Source: Deltaproteobacteria bacterium (GTDB taxonomy: Bacteria > Desulfobacterota > Syntrophia > Syntrophales > JAFGHS01). From it: a DNA stretch of 64,000 nucleotides. This document shows positions 50,434 through 60,256 of the stretch, in pieces. The stretch covers positions 1-64,000 of the forward strand of contig JAFGLN010000014.1 of assembly GCA_016928025.1 (NCBI GenBank), in the 5' to 3' direction. Each line of letters begins with the position of its first letter. Positions within the stretch are counted from its first letter, which is position 1. The position numbers and the translations under genes were made by a program. Under the pieces are notes generated by a model. That model had not been told where the DNA came from. It was given only the letters and a program-made list of their open reading frames with translations, and did no database searches.

Positions 50434-51813
50434 ATGGCACAAAAAACCATCTTGGTCGTCGATGACGAAATCAGTATCTGTCAATCCCTGACCGGCATTC
50501 TGTCGGATGAAGGTTATGAGGTATTGACGGCGGGAAGCGGCGAAGACGCCATCAGAATCATCGATGAGGAAATTCCGGATCTTGTCCTGTTGGATATCTG
50601 GCTGCCCGGCATGGACGGCATTCAGACACTGGAGGCGATCAAAGCGACTCATCCACAGCTGCGTGTGGTCATGATGTCCGGCCATGGAACCATCGAAACC
50701 GCCGTCAAGGCGACAAAACTTGGGGCTTTCGATTTTATTGAAAAACCCCTTTCTTTGGAAAAAGTCATTCTCGTCACCAATCATGCGCTCGATATGCTGC
50801 GATTGGAGGAGGAAAACCGGTTACTGAAACAAAAACTGGTTCAGGAATATGAATTGACGGGAAAAAGCGAAGCGATTCTGGACCTGAAAGAGATGATCGG
50901 TATTGTTGCTCCCACCAATGCGTGGATCCTGATCATGGGAGAAAACGGAACGGGGAAGGAGTTGGTAGCCCGATCGATCCACCGTCAAAGTAAAAGGGCC
51001 TTCAATGCTTTTGTGGAAGTGAATTGCGCGGCCATTCCGGAGGAACTGATCGAAAGTGAACTTTTCGGCCATGAAAAAGGGGCGTTCACCGGCGCCACGG
51101 AAAAAAAGCGGGGAAAATTCGATTTGGCCAATGAGGGCACCCTTTTTCTCGACGAAGTTGCCGACATGAGCCTGAAGGCCCAGGCAAAGGTATTAAGAAT
51201 TCTCCAGGAAAAAAAATTCGAACGGGTCGGCGGCAACAGATTGATTCCGACAGACGTGCGAGTTCTGGCGGCAACCAACAAAGATCTGGAAAAAGAAATG
51301 GAAGCAGGCCGGTTCAGACAGGATTTGTATTACCGTCTCAATGTCATCCCCCTTACCATACCGCCCCTTCGTGACCGGAAGGAAGATATCCCGTTGCTGG
51401 TCCAGCGCTTTTTGTCGGATTTTGCCCTTAAGGAAGGTGAAGAGGAAAAATCGATTACCGATGAAGCCGTTGATATATTGATGGACCATAACTGGCCGGG
51501 CAATGTCAGAGAGTTGAAAAATATAATCGAACGTCTCGTCATCATGACGCCGTCGTTGGTCATTACAGACCGCGATATTCCATTATTGGGAAAAGAGACA
51601 CCGAACGGTCAGCCCTACGAAAAGGAACCCGATTACGAGATTGCCGACTCCTTGCGGGCAGCCAAAATGGACTTTGAAAAGCTCTATATCATGAAAAAAT
51701 TACAGGAAAATGATGGAAACATTTCCAAAACGGCCGAGGCGATTGGTCTGGAAAGAAGCAATCTTCACCGAAAGCTTAAAAGTTTCGGGCTGTCGGCCAA
51801 AAGAGATTTTTAA
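50434..51813 (+). CDS. NtrX-like sigma54-dependent response regulator
   Basis: Receiver (TILVVDDEISICQSLTGILSDEGYEVLTAGSGEDAI); sigma54 interaction MGENGTGKELVARSIH, GAFTGATEKKRGKFDLANEGTLFLDEV; Fis-type HTH. Start at ATG 50434. Confidence 0.96.
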   Translation: MAQKTILVVDDEISICQSLTGILSDEGYEVLTAGSGEDAIRIIDEEIPDLVLLDIWLPGMDGIQTLEAIKATHPQLRVVMMSGHGTIETAVKATKLGAFDFIEKPLSLEKVILVTNHALDMLRLEEENRLLKQKLVQEYELTGKSEAILDLKEMIGIVAPTNAWILIMGENGTGKELVARSIHRQSKRAFNAFVEVNCAAIPEELIESELFGHEKGAFTGATEKKRGKFDLANEGTLFLDEVADMSLKAQAKVLRILQEKKFERVGGNRLIPTDVRVLAATNKDLEKEMEAGRFRQDLYYRLNVIPLTIPPLRDRKEDIPLLVQRFLSDFALKEGEEEKSITDEAVDILMDHNWPGNVRELKNIIERLVIMTPSLVITDRDIPLLGKETPNGQPYEKEPDYEIADSLRAAKMDFEKLYIMKKLQENDGNISKTAEAIGLERSNLHRKLKSFGLSAKRDF

Positions 51814-52781
51814 TTGTCCCTTTCCCTGAGATTGGATAAGGAAAATGAATAGAAAGGCAAAAAGATAAGGCCTAAAATTGTGATAATCCCCACCGATAAA
51901 AAATGATAAACGACGGCAAAAGTCAGAGCCTCCGCCTTTGCTATCCCAAACAGACCCAGGGCCAGAATACAGAAGTAATGCCAGTTGCCGATAAAACCAG
52001 GTGCCGTGGGAATCGTAATGCCGACCAGCAGGACAACCATGAGAATAAAAGCCGCAACAGGTGACAAGTCAAAACCAAAGGCCAAAAACAGTAAATAAAT
52101 CGCGAGAACATTAATCGACCAGATGATAAGCGAAAAAAAAATGATTCGAAGCAGGCAGCGAGGATTTTTTATAACGGCAAGGCCATCAATCAACTGGCTG
52201 ACAAAACGGTTTAATAATAGGGCATATTTGTCCGGCAAAAGGCCGAGAATCCTTTTGATAATCCTCAGGGACCGCTCCGGTTGCATGACCATGAAAACGA
52301 CGGTCGTCGTTGTGGCCATAGTGGTAAGAAACAGTAGAATACCGGGTTTGACCAGCCAGGGCGGCATCGATAAAAATATCAGAGACACGGCCAGCATCAG
52401 CATGATCGTGAAAATATCCGACAGCCGTTCGATCAGGATGGTCCCCAATGCGGATGACAGGGTGATGTGCGTTTTTTGGTTGATGAGATAAGGTCGTGCC
52501 AGTTCCCCGAGCCTGGCCGGAATGGCTATGATGGCTAAAAAACCGACATTCGTCACGGCAAACAGTAAAAGTTGATCGACTTTTTCCAGAGGTTCCAATA
52601 TGGCACCCCAACGCAAAGCCCTGAATGCCTGAATGAGAAACATGATCAGCAGGGCTGCGATAACATACCCATATCCGATGTTCTTTAATCCATCGGCAAC
52701 GCTCTGAAAACGGATACCGCGAAAGGACAGATAAAGCAGAACAGCGCCCAGTATGACGCCGATGACAATTTTTTTCTTCAT
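51810..52781 (-). CDS. Lysylphosphatidylglycerol synthase TM / flippase-like (UPF0104) membrane protein
   Basis: Multiple TMs; AFRALRWGAILEPL; VGFLAIIAIPARLGELARPYLI; IPTAPGFIGNWHYFCILALGLFGI. Confidence 0.9.
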   Translation of the reverse strand: MKKKIVIGVILGAVLLYLSFRGIRFQSVADGLKNIGYGYVIAALLIMFLIQAFRALRWGAILEPLEKVDQLLLFAVTNVGFLAIIAIPARLGELARPYLINQKTHITLSSALGTILIERLSDIFTIMLMLAVSLIFLSMPPWLVKPGILLFLTTMATTTTVVFMVMQPERSLRIIKRILGLLPDKYALLLNRFVSQLIDGLAVIKNPRCLLRIIFFSLIIWSINVLAIYLLFLAFGFDLSPVAAFILMVVLLVGITIPTAPGFIGNWHYFCILALGLFGIAKAEALTFAVVYHFLSVGIITILGLIFLPFYSFSLSNLRERDN

Positions 52782-52837
52782 GGAGCCATCTAACTCCGTA
52801 CCGGATTGACCTGAAAAATGCGGAAGCCGCTTAATAT

Positions 52838-53236
52838 CTATTTGATATTGTCGGCAATCTTGTCATGAATGAGTTGGGAAGATAATTTGTTACCGATTGT
52901 GCCGATACGGATGGCGACAGTGGTCACATTTTTAGCCTTATAGCGAATATCGAATCGGACGCTTTCCTCATTGATCGTTGCCTTGATGACGCCGGCCCCG
53001 ATTTCCCTGGCCGGTTCAACGTTGATGCCGCGCATATCCGCGATGGTTTTTTCGACGGCATTCCAAACCTTGTCGAAAGAGGTATAATAGTCTGTCTTGA
53101 GTTCTCCATTGATGTAAAAATAAGTCCCCGAAGCGGCTCCTATCGCTGCGCCACCCACGATCAACGGCCCCGGACAACCGGCCAGGGAAATAAGTCCCAT
53201 GATAAAAAATGGTAGAATAACATGTTTTTTCAACAT
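52838..53236 (-). CDS. DUF3568-like lipoprotein
   Basis: Lipobox ISLAGC; GGAAIGAASGTYFYINGELKTDYYTSFDKVWNAVEKTIADM. Confidence 0.75.
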   Translation of the reverse strand: MLKKHVILPFFIMGLISLAGCPGPLIVGGAAIGAASGTYFYINGELKTDYYTSFDKVWNAVEKTIADMRGINVEPAREIGAGVIKATINEESVRFDIRYKAKNVTTVAIRIGTIGNKLSSQLIHDKIADNIK

Positions 53237-53556
53237 AAGCTCCCCCTTCTTCGTTCATCTGGTGATGTTAGCATCTGACATCTTCAACAATAGCCCTTTC
53301 ATGGGTATCATTCTATAAACGATGTCTTTTTGATTGTCCAATAATTTTGGCTGGAGAAGAAAGATTTCACATCCGGCATTCGATAAATTATGGATCTGTT
53401 TGATATCGACGATTTTCCACCGGGCCCTGGCTGAGACGCAATACGGCGGAATATAGAAAAGAGGGGGAAAAAAGGTTCAAGGCAAAAGGATCAACAAAAT
53501 GTTTAAAATTTAGATTCTGGGATACATACTCTAAACCATCGAACCGGTGGTGGGGC

Positions 53557-54621
53557 TCAATCGATTGATTCACCGCGCAGTTTGGCAAATTCCTTGAGCA
53601 GCGCTTCCTGTTTTCTGTTAAGATCCGTCGGGACGACCACGGTTGTCTCGATAATCTGATCCCCCCGGCCATAACCGCGCAGATGGGGGATGCCTTTGCC
53701 TTTTAAACGGAACAGCTTTCCCGGTTGGGTGCCCTTGGGAATTTTCAGCTTTTCGGTTCCTTCCAGTGTGGGCACATCGATACGGGCTCCCAGAGCCGCC
53801 TGCGCCAGTGAGATGGACATACGGCAGACGACATCGTCCTGACTTCTTTGAAAGAACTCGTGCGGTTTGACATCCAGGAAAACATAGAGATCGCCCCAGG
53901 GGCCGCCGAAATCACCCTGTTCGCCTTCGCCCCGGAGCCTCAAACGCGATCCCGGTTCAACGCCGGCCGGTATCTTGATCGAAACGGTCTTTTTCATCAA
54001 TGAACGGCCCGTGCCCCGGCATGTCCGGCAGGGATCGGTGATAATCCGCCCTTCCCCACGACACTGGGGACAGGTCGAACTGATGCTGAAAAAACCGCTG
54101 GTCTGCGTCACCTGACCTCTGCCCCGACAACGGGGGCAGGTTTCCGGAGCGGTTCCCGGCAAGGCCCCGGTACCGTTACATTCCTGACATGTTTCATATT
54201 TCTGGATATCGACATCCTTGGTCGTTCCAAAAGCGGCTTCCATAAAAGATATTTCAAGGTCGTAGCGCAGGTCCGCTCCGGGACGTGCCGCCGTTCTTGA
54301 TCTCGACCGGCCGCCGCCGAATCCAAAAATATCCCCGAAGATATCACTGAAACTGGAAAAAATATCGTCGACGCCGGAAAAGCCTCTAAAGCCCATGCCG
54401 TTAAGACCCTCATGACCAAAACGATCATAGATCTGCCTTTTTTCACTGTCGCAAAGGACTTCATAGGCCTCGGCGGCTTCTTTGAACTTTTCTTCGGCTT
54501 CTTTATTCCCCGGGTTCCTGTCGGGATGATACTGCATGGCCAGTTTTCGATAACACTTTTTAATTTCTTCGAGGGAGGCGTCTCTTTCCACGCCCAGAAC
54601 CGTGTAATAATCATTTCTCAT
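53557..54621 (-). CDS. dnaJ: Chaperone DnaJ
   Basis: J-domain ([53 protein letters not shown]) and four CXXCXGXG-type repeats. Confidence 0.97.
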   Translation of the reverse strand: MRNDYYTVLGVERDASLEEIKKCYRKLAMQYHPDRNPGNKEAEEKFKEAAEAYEVLCDSEKRQIYDRFGHEGLNGMGFRGFSGVDDIFSSFSDIFGDIFGFGGGRSRSRTAARPGADLRYDLEISFMEAAFGTTKDVDIQKYETCQECNGTGALPGTAPETCPRCRGRGQVTQTSGFFSISSTCPQCRGEGRIITDPCRTCRGTGRSLMKKTVSIKIPAGVEPGSRLRLRGEGEQGDFGGPWGDLYVFLDVKPHEFFQRSQDDVVCRMSISLAQAALGARIDVPTLEGTEKLKIPKGTQPGKLFRLKGKGIPHLRGYGRGDQIIETTVVVPTDLNRKQEALLKEFAKLRGESID

Positions 54622-54627
54622 GACGGA

Positions 54628-55020
54628 CTATTGTGCCTCTCCCGATTTAAGTATTTCGTTGATTTGATCGAGCATAGCGGTGTTTCCGCTTTTTTCGAAG
54701 GCCGACCGGGCAAAGGTATACTTCTTTTTTTGAATGGCCTGCCGACCGATTTCGTCCCAGTCACTATTGGAGGTTTCCTGTTTCAGGGCTTTCGTGGCCT
54801 GTTGAAAAATCATCATATCACCGTTTTGCTGGGCGAAATCTTTGATTTTTTCCAGTCCCGGATTATGACCGGCTTTTTGATAGAATTCGATGGCGTCGAA
54901 GATGCGGTTTGCTTCCAGGCAAAGATCCCCATAGGCAATAAGTGCTGTTGCAGGTTTCTTGGTGATATATAAGATCCGTTGTTTTTCTCGATAATCAGGC
55001 AGTTTCACTTTTGCATGCAA
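54628..55020 (-). CDS. Hypothetical protein (TPR-like)
   Basis: 130 aa helical repeat-like protein directly upstream of dnaJ (6 nt gap): LCLEANRIFDAIEFYQKAGHNPGLEKIKDFAQQNGDMMIFQQA. Confidence 0.65.
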   Translation of the reverse strand: MHAKVKLPDYREKQRILYITKKPATALIAYGDLCLEANRIFDAIEFYQKAGHNPGLEKIKDFAQQNGDMMIFQQATKALKQETSNSDWDEIGRQAIQKKKYTFARSAFEKSGNTAMLDQINEILKSGEAQ

Positions 55021-55093
55021 CTCCGCAGATCATAAAAAGCATCATACTCATTAATAATAATGTTTTATGATTTGTCAAGGCAGGCCGACGGCT

Positions 55094-55978
55094 CTACTGA
55101 ACCAGACGATTGAGGGCTTCTGCATACTTTTCCCGGGTCTTATGGATAATATCGTCAGGGAGCTGCGGCGCAGGCGGTTTTTTATTCCAATTCAACGAAA
55201 GCAGGTAATCCCGGAGAAACTGCTTGTCGAAACTTTTCTGAGACCTTCCTTCTTCATAATCATCCTTAGGCCAAAACCTTGAAGAATCGGGCGTGAGGAG
55301 CTCGTCGATGAGGATCAATCCGCCTGCCGTCATGCCGAATTCCATTTTTGTGTCCGCAATGATGATGCCGGCCTTATCGGCAATTTCGACGGCCTTCTTA
55401 TAGATAGCCAGACTGACCTCAATGATCTTCGCCGTCAGGTCCTCACCTATCAGCTTTTCCATATCTTCTTTGGTAATCGGCTCATCATGCCGGCCTTCCG
55501 GGGCCTTGCTTGAAGGGGTGAATACCGCCTCCGGAAGTTTGCTCGATTCTTTTAACCCGTCCGGAAACCTGATGCCGCTGACGGTTTTATTGACGCCGTA
55601 ATCTTTCCAGGCGGACCCGCTCAGGTATCCGCGGACGACGCATTCAACAGGCAGAGGCCTGGCCTTTTTAACCAGCATACTTCTTCCTGCCAGCATATCC
55701 CGGTATGGGGCACATGGTTCCGGGTAGTCGGACGGTTCCGTTGAGATAATATGATTGCCGATGATGTTTTCCATCCGTCTGAACCAGAAGACGGACATGC
55801 GGGTCAGGATTTCGCCTTTCCCGGGAATCGGGTTGGGCATAATAACATCGAACGCGGAAATCCTGTCTGTCGTCACAATCAGGAGGTATTGATCCAGGTC
55901 ATAGATATCGCGGACTTTTCCCCGATTCAATAGTTTTAATTGCGGGCAATCCGTTTTCATCAAACCTTGTGGTCCCAT
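55094..55978 (-). CDS. purC: Phosphoribosylaminoimidazole-succinocarboxamide synthase
   Basis: [68 protein letters not shown]. Confidence 0.97.
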   Translation of the reverse strand: MGPQGLMKTDCPQLKLLNRGKVRDIYDLDQYLLIVTTDRISAFDVIMPNPIPGKGEILTRMSVFWFRRMENIIGNHIISTEPSDYPEPCAPYRDMLAGRSMLVKKARPLPVECVVRGYLSGSAWKDYGVNKTVSGIRFPDGLKESSKLPEAVFTPSSKAPEGRHDEPITKEDMEKLIGEDLTAKIIEVSLAIYKKAVEIADKAGIIIADTKMEFGMTAGGLILIDELLTPDSSRFWPKDDYEEGRSQKSFDKQFLRDYLLSLNWNKKPPAPQLPDDIIHKTREKYAEALNRLVQ

Positions 55979-55998
55979 AACCGTTCATTCCATTGTTT

Positions 55999-56625
55999 TT
56001 ATAAAAATGGATTATATTGCTTTTCGTGGCCGATGGTCGATGTCGGCGTTCTGCCATAGTTGTGTCCCGGCAGCACGACGGTCTCATCCGGCAGTGTCAG
56101 GAGTCTTTCTTGAATGGACTTGAGCATGACAGGCCACGAACCGCCCGGCAGGTCGCTTCTGCCTACCGCTTCAACGAACAGCGTATCGCCGGTAAAGACA
56201 TATCCGTCCGTATAGAGCGCCATGCCGCCCGGCGAATGGCCCGGAACATGGATGACTTGCAGAGAAACATCTCCCACCGTGATGACGTCTCCATCCTTTA
56301 CGGTGATATCCGCGGGCGGTGAGGGCTTGCCCCCGAACATCCGCAGCATCATCGTCGGTGTGGAAGCCAGCATCGGGGCATCGTCCTCATGGATAATGAT
56401 TTTTGCGCCGGTTTTTTTCTGCATCTCCGCATTGCCGGAGATGTGATCCACATGGCCGTGCGTGTTGACGATATATTGGATCTGAATCTTATTTTTGTCC
56501 GCCGCTTGAATGATATCATCCACATCCGCCGCCGGGTCAATGACCAGACCGACCTTGTTTTCCCGATCGCCCACAATATAGGCGAGTACCGCCAGATTCC
56601 CCACTTGCATCTGCTCTATAAACAT
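55999..56625 (-). CDS. MBL-fold metallohydrolase (glyoxalase II-like)
   Basis: YIVNTHGHVDHISGNAEM; VIHVPGHSPGGMALY; FTGDTLFVEAVGRSDLPGGSW; LPGHNYG. Start at the internal ATG 56625. Confidence 0.93.
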   Translation of the reverse strand: MFIEQMQVGNLAVLAYIVGDRENKVGLVIDPAADVDDIIQAADKNKIQIQYIVNTHGHVDHISGNAEMQKKTGAKIIIHEDDAPMLASTPTMMLRMFGGKPSPPADITVKDGDVITVGDVSLQVIHVPGHSPGGMALYTDGYVFTGDTLFVEAVGRSDLPGGSWPVMLKSIQERLLTLPDETVVLPGHNYGRTPTSTIGHEKQYNPFL

Positions 56626-56826
56626 AATGTCCTCAAACCTTTCTCCTGGCACCTTGATTCTCGTACCTCGAATCTCGAAACGAGACGAGGCCGTAAATAT
56701 CATTATTGTTTTGGTAAAGTCAACCTTGATCTATTAATAATAATTCCCACGACATGACATATCCCTGTAACTTTGCATATTATTTTTTCCGCTAAGCGAA
56801 AGGCATCGAAACGAATTCCTGCCTGA

Positions 56827-58164
56827 TCAACAACTTAAAATTGCGCCAAAGAATCCGTCCGCACCGCAAAGATGCGTTTTTGTTCTGAAAAAGCCCCGCT
56901 CGCTGACCAAGTCCGGTGGAGTGGTTTCCGGTGGCCGGAGCTGTTGGCACACCCTGTTATTCTCCATAAAATCGGTGATGATGTCTTCATTTTCTTCCGG
57001 CAGATTGGTACAGGTGCTATAGATTAAAATACCCCCGTCTTTTAAATACCGGGCGGCGTTCTTGATAAGATGTGTTTGAAGGGCCGCGGATTTTTTAATA
57101 GCCTGGGGCATGATGCGCCATTTGATTTCCGGATTTCGCCGCAACGTGCCGAGCCCCGAACAGGGCGCATCTATCAATATTTTATCAAATCTTACGTGAG
57201 GATCGATCACCAACGGACCGGCAGCATCTCCTTGGAGAGTTCTGACAACGTTAGCCCCCAAACGCTTGGCATTATTCTGCAAACGTTCCAATTTTCGGCC
57301 GTTAATGTCCACGGCAATGATCTCTCCCTTGTTCTTCATGATTTCCGCCAGATGGCTCGTTTTGCCGCCCGTCCCCGCGCAAAGATCGAGAATCCTCTCC
57401 CCGGCTTCCGGGGCGACCAGGTGTGAGATCAGCTGCGAAGCCTCATCCTGCATCTGCACATGCCCTTTCCGGAAAATCGCTGCTTCACGGAGGGATTTTG
57501 GTTGTTTGATCAGGATGAGGCCATCGGGTGAGATTGCAGCCGGCACGACCTCGAAGCCTTCATCCCTCAAGTCTTTGATTGCCTCTTCCGGGGTCGTCTT
57601 CAGGCGGTTCACCCGGACGGCGGCGGGGGGTATTTCAAGATTCGCCCGGCACACGGCTTCTGTTTCTTCAAAGCCGAACAGGACGAGCCATTTTTCCACA
57701 AGCCAGAGCGGATGGGAATAATACACGCTCAGATATAAGGCGGGAGATTCCTTGCTGTCCGGGTAAGCAATCCCCCATCCTTTCCGGATGGCATTTCTCA
57801 GGACGGCATTGACCAGGCCCGCCGCCTTCGCATTTAATTCTTTTGTTACTTTTACCGCCTCATCGACGATGGCAAACTGCGGAATTCTATGGGTGAAGAA
57901 AAGTTGGTACAGACTCATCCGGATAATGTTTCGGACATTGCCATCCAAATCAATGACACGGCCCCGGTAGAGCCTGGCGATGATCCAGTCCAAACGGCCC
58001 TGCATGCGGAGTGTTCCATAGACGATCTGTGTCAGGAGCCGCCGGTCTTGCGCATTGGAAAGAATTTGATCGGAAAGCACCTCATCCAGAAGGGGTTCCG
58101 CGTAGGCCCCCTTTTCCTCAATCCGACATAGGATGTCGACGGCAATCGAACGGGGTGTATTCAT
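56827..58164 (-). CDS. rsmB: 16S rRNA (cytosine967-C5)-methyltransferase
   Basis: NusB-like N-terminus; GERILDLCAGTGGKTSHLAEIMKNKGEIIAVDI; FDKILIDAPCSGLGTLRRNPEIKWR; LIYSTCTNLPEENEDII. Confidence 0.96.
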   Translation of the reverse strand: MNTPRSIAVDILCRIEEKGAYAEPLLDEVLSDQILSNAQDRRLLTQIVYGTLRMQGRLDWIIARLYRGRVIDLDGNVRNIIRMSLYQLFFTHRIPQFAIVDEAVKVTKELNAKAAGLVNAVLRNAIRKGWGIAYPDSKESPALYLSVYYSHPLWLVEKWLVLFGFEETEAVCRANLEIPPAAVRVNRLKTTPEEAIKDLRDEGFEVVPAAISPDGLILIKQPKSLREAAIFRKGHVQMQDEASQLISHLVAPEAGERILDLCAGTGGKTSHLAEIMKNKGEIIAVDINGRKLERLQNNAKRLGANVVRTLQGDAAGPLVIDPHVRFDKILIDAPCSGLGTLRRNPEIKWRIMPQAIKKSAALQTHLIKNAARYLKDGGILIYSTCTNLPEENEDIITDFMENNRVCQQLRPPETTPPDLVSERGFFRTKTHLCGADGFFGAILSC

Positions 58165-58195
58165 TTAAAATAAGGTCTAAGGATTTGAGGGTTCA

Positions 58196-58978
58196 TTACT
58201 CATCCACAATCGCGACCGGCCGGACCCAACCCGCCGATGCGCGTTTGATCTTGATGGGAAAGCAGCAGACCTGAAAGCCGTGAGGCCGGCCGATGGCGGA
58301 CAGATTGGCCATTTTTTCCATATGGCAGTAACCGATCTCAATACCGGCGAAATGGGCCTCCCAGATCACCTTCGGATCGCCCTTTTCCTGGAACTCCTTG
58401 GCGATTAAAGGCAACGGCCGGTCCCAGCTCCAGGCGTCGATGCCGACGACGCGGACGCCTTTTTCCGTCAGATACAGGGTGCTCTCCCGGGTCATGCCGG
58501 CGCCGGTGACCAGATACTCCGGGTTTCCCCAGGCCTTTTCCGCACCGGTCTGGACAAGAACGATATCCAGGGGCTTGATCTCGTATTCGATCCGATCGAG
58601 TTCTTTTTTAACGTCTTCGACCATAATTCCCTCACCGTCGCCTTTATGGCGAAAATCCAGAAGAACGCCATCGGAAAAGCACCACTCCAGAGGAATCTCG
58701 TCGATCGTCGCCGCCGGTTTGCCCCGGTCCATCTTGGGGTGGTAATGGTAGGGGGCATCCAGATGGGTTCCGCTGTGTGTCGACAGGGTGATTTGCTCAA
58801 CGGCCCAGCCAAATCCCCCGGGAAGGTCTTCCTTTTTGACACCGGGGAAATAATTCAGCATGGATTCACAGCCTTTTTCATGGTCCGTATAGTCCACCTG
58901 CGGGATCATACCGGGGGGATCGCTTGGCAATCCTCCCTCGATACAAATGCTTAAATCGACAAAACGCCTGCTTTTCAT
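58196..58978 (-). CDS. Cyclase-family (kynurenine formamidase-like) protein
   Basis: FVDLSICIEGGLPSDP; LSTHSGTHLDAPYHYH; GVRVVGIDAWSWD. Confidence 0.9.
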   Translation of the reverse strand: MKSRRFVDLSICIEGGLPSDPPGMIPQVDYTDHEKGCESMLNYFPGVKKEDLPGGFGWAVEQITLSTHSGTHLDAPYHYHPKMDRGKPAATIDEIPLEWCFSDGVLLDFRHKGDGEGIMVEDVKKELDRIEYEIKPLDIVLVQTGAEKAWGNPEYLVTGAGMTRESTLYLTEKGVRVVGIDAWSWDRPLPLIAKEFQEKGDPKVIWEAHFAGIEIGYCHMEKMANLSAIGRPHGFQVCCFPIKIKRASAGWVRPVAIVDE

Positions 58979-59172
58979 AATAACCTCCTTATGCTAGATG
59001 GGGGTGTAGGTTTCGGAAGCCGGGGAATTTTTGTTAAAGATCCTTCATCGCCTTCTTGTCTCTGAATAAAAAATACGGGTTTATTCCCTTTGACTTTATC
59101 AGGGCGAATGCAAGATTTTTCCGGGTATCATGCCATCGCAGCGGAGCGCCCGCCGGGGGCAATGTTTGAGGC

Positions 59173-59215
59173 GTTTTTTATGGGGACAGTTTTTAAAACT
59201 GTCCCCATAAAAAAC
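59173..59215. repeat. 43 nt perfect palindrome (REP-like, ATGGGGACAG core)
   Basis: GTTTTTTATGGGGACAGTTTT (59173-59193), T, AAAACTGTCCCCATAAAAAAC (59195-59215): 21 bp perfect arms. Confidence 0.8.
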
Positions 59216-59302
59216 AGCAGCGTAGCGAGATGAATCGTGGTCGGAAAAAGATTTTGAGCCCCAGTGAGGTCAAAGGGAATAAATCCATCCTCGCCATTTA
59301 TT

Positions 59303-60244
59303 TTATTCCAGCACCGTCCCCGGCGCGATCCGATAGCCCCGCAGAAAATTCCCGACCGGCATTCTTTTTTTGTTTTCCAGCTGGACATCCTGAAGATAAA
59401 CAATGCCGTCTTTCGCCTGGACGGGCAACCCTTTTTCCGTTGCCGCGGCAATTTTCCCCGGAAGGCCTCCCTTCGCCGTTTCTTCCCCCACCGCGTTCAA
59501 GATCTTCAATTTTTTTCCGTCCAGATATGTATAAGCCCCCGGTTGGGGGGACAGTCCGCGGATGAGGTTCACGATGTCCGCCACAGTCTTGCTCCAGTTA
59601 ATCAGACCGTCTTCTTTTTTCAGTCGCGGGGCGAAGGTAGCCTGGGAATGATCCTGCGGAACGCGCCGAGCGTTGCCTTCGACGATCATTTCAATCGTTC
59701 GGACGAGCAGGTCCGCCCCCAGGACCGCCAGGCGATCATGGAGGGTTTCAAAAGTTTCTTCAGATCCGATGGATGTTTCTTCCTGAAGGAGGATGTCACC
59801 GGAGTCGACACCCTCACCCATGAGTATGATGGTTACCCCCGTTTTGGTCTCGCCCCGGATCAGGCTCCAGTTCATCGGTGCCGCCCCCCGGTATTTAGGG
59901 AGCAATGAGGGGTGGACATTCAGGCAGCCCATTTGCGGGAAATCGATAATGGCTTTGGGCAGGATCTGGCCAAAAGCGACCAGGACCACCATATCGGGGG
60001 CAAGGATACGGAATTTTTTAAGGAAGGCCTCCTCCCTCACCCGCTCCGGCTGGAGCACGGTCAGACCCTTCTCCTGTGCAAAAATCTTCACCGGCGGCGC
60101 TGCAAGTGCTTTTCCCCTGCCTTTCGGTCTGTCGGGCTGGGTGACAACCCCGATGACGGGATAGGCTTCCTTCAAGAGGTTCTCAAGGGTGGGAACGGCG
60201 AATTCAGGAGTTCCCATAAAGAGTATTTTGGGCACGTTTTTCAT
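59303..60244 (-). CDS. fmt: Methionyl-tRNA formyltransferase
   Basis: KILFMGTPEFAVPTLENLLKEAYPVIGVVTQPDRPKGRGKALAAPPVKIFA; GCLNVHPSLLPKYRGAAPMNWSLIRGETKTGVTI. Confidence 0.97.
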   Translation of the reverse strand: MKNVPKILFMGTPEFAVPTLENLLKEAYPVIGVVTQPDRPKGRGKALAAPPVKIFAQEKGLTVLQPERVREEAFLKKFRILAPDMVVLVAFGQILPKAIIDFPQMGCLNVHPSLLPKYRGAAPMNWSLIRGETKTGVTIILMGEGVDSGDILLQEETSIGSEETFETLHDRLAVLGADLLVRTIEMIVEGNARRVPQDHSQATFAPRLKKEDGLINWSKTVADIVNLIRGLSPQPGAYTYLDGKKLKILNAVGEETAKGGLPGKIAAATEKGLPVQAKDGIVYLQDVQLENKKRMPVGNFLRGYRIAPGTVLE

Positions 60245-60256
60245 CCTTGTTTTCCT

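Noticed and set aside
53380-53550. Possible small gene or remnant between the DUF3568 gene and dnaJ
   Set aside because: Frames are short and show no motif; left as unexplained intergenic sequence.
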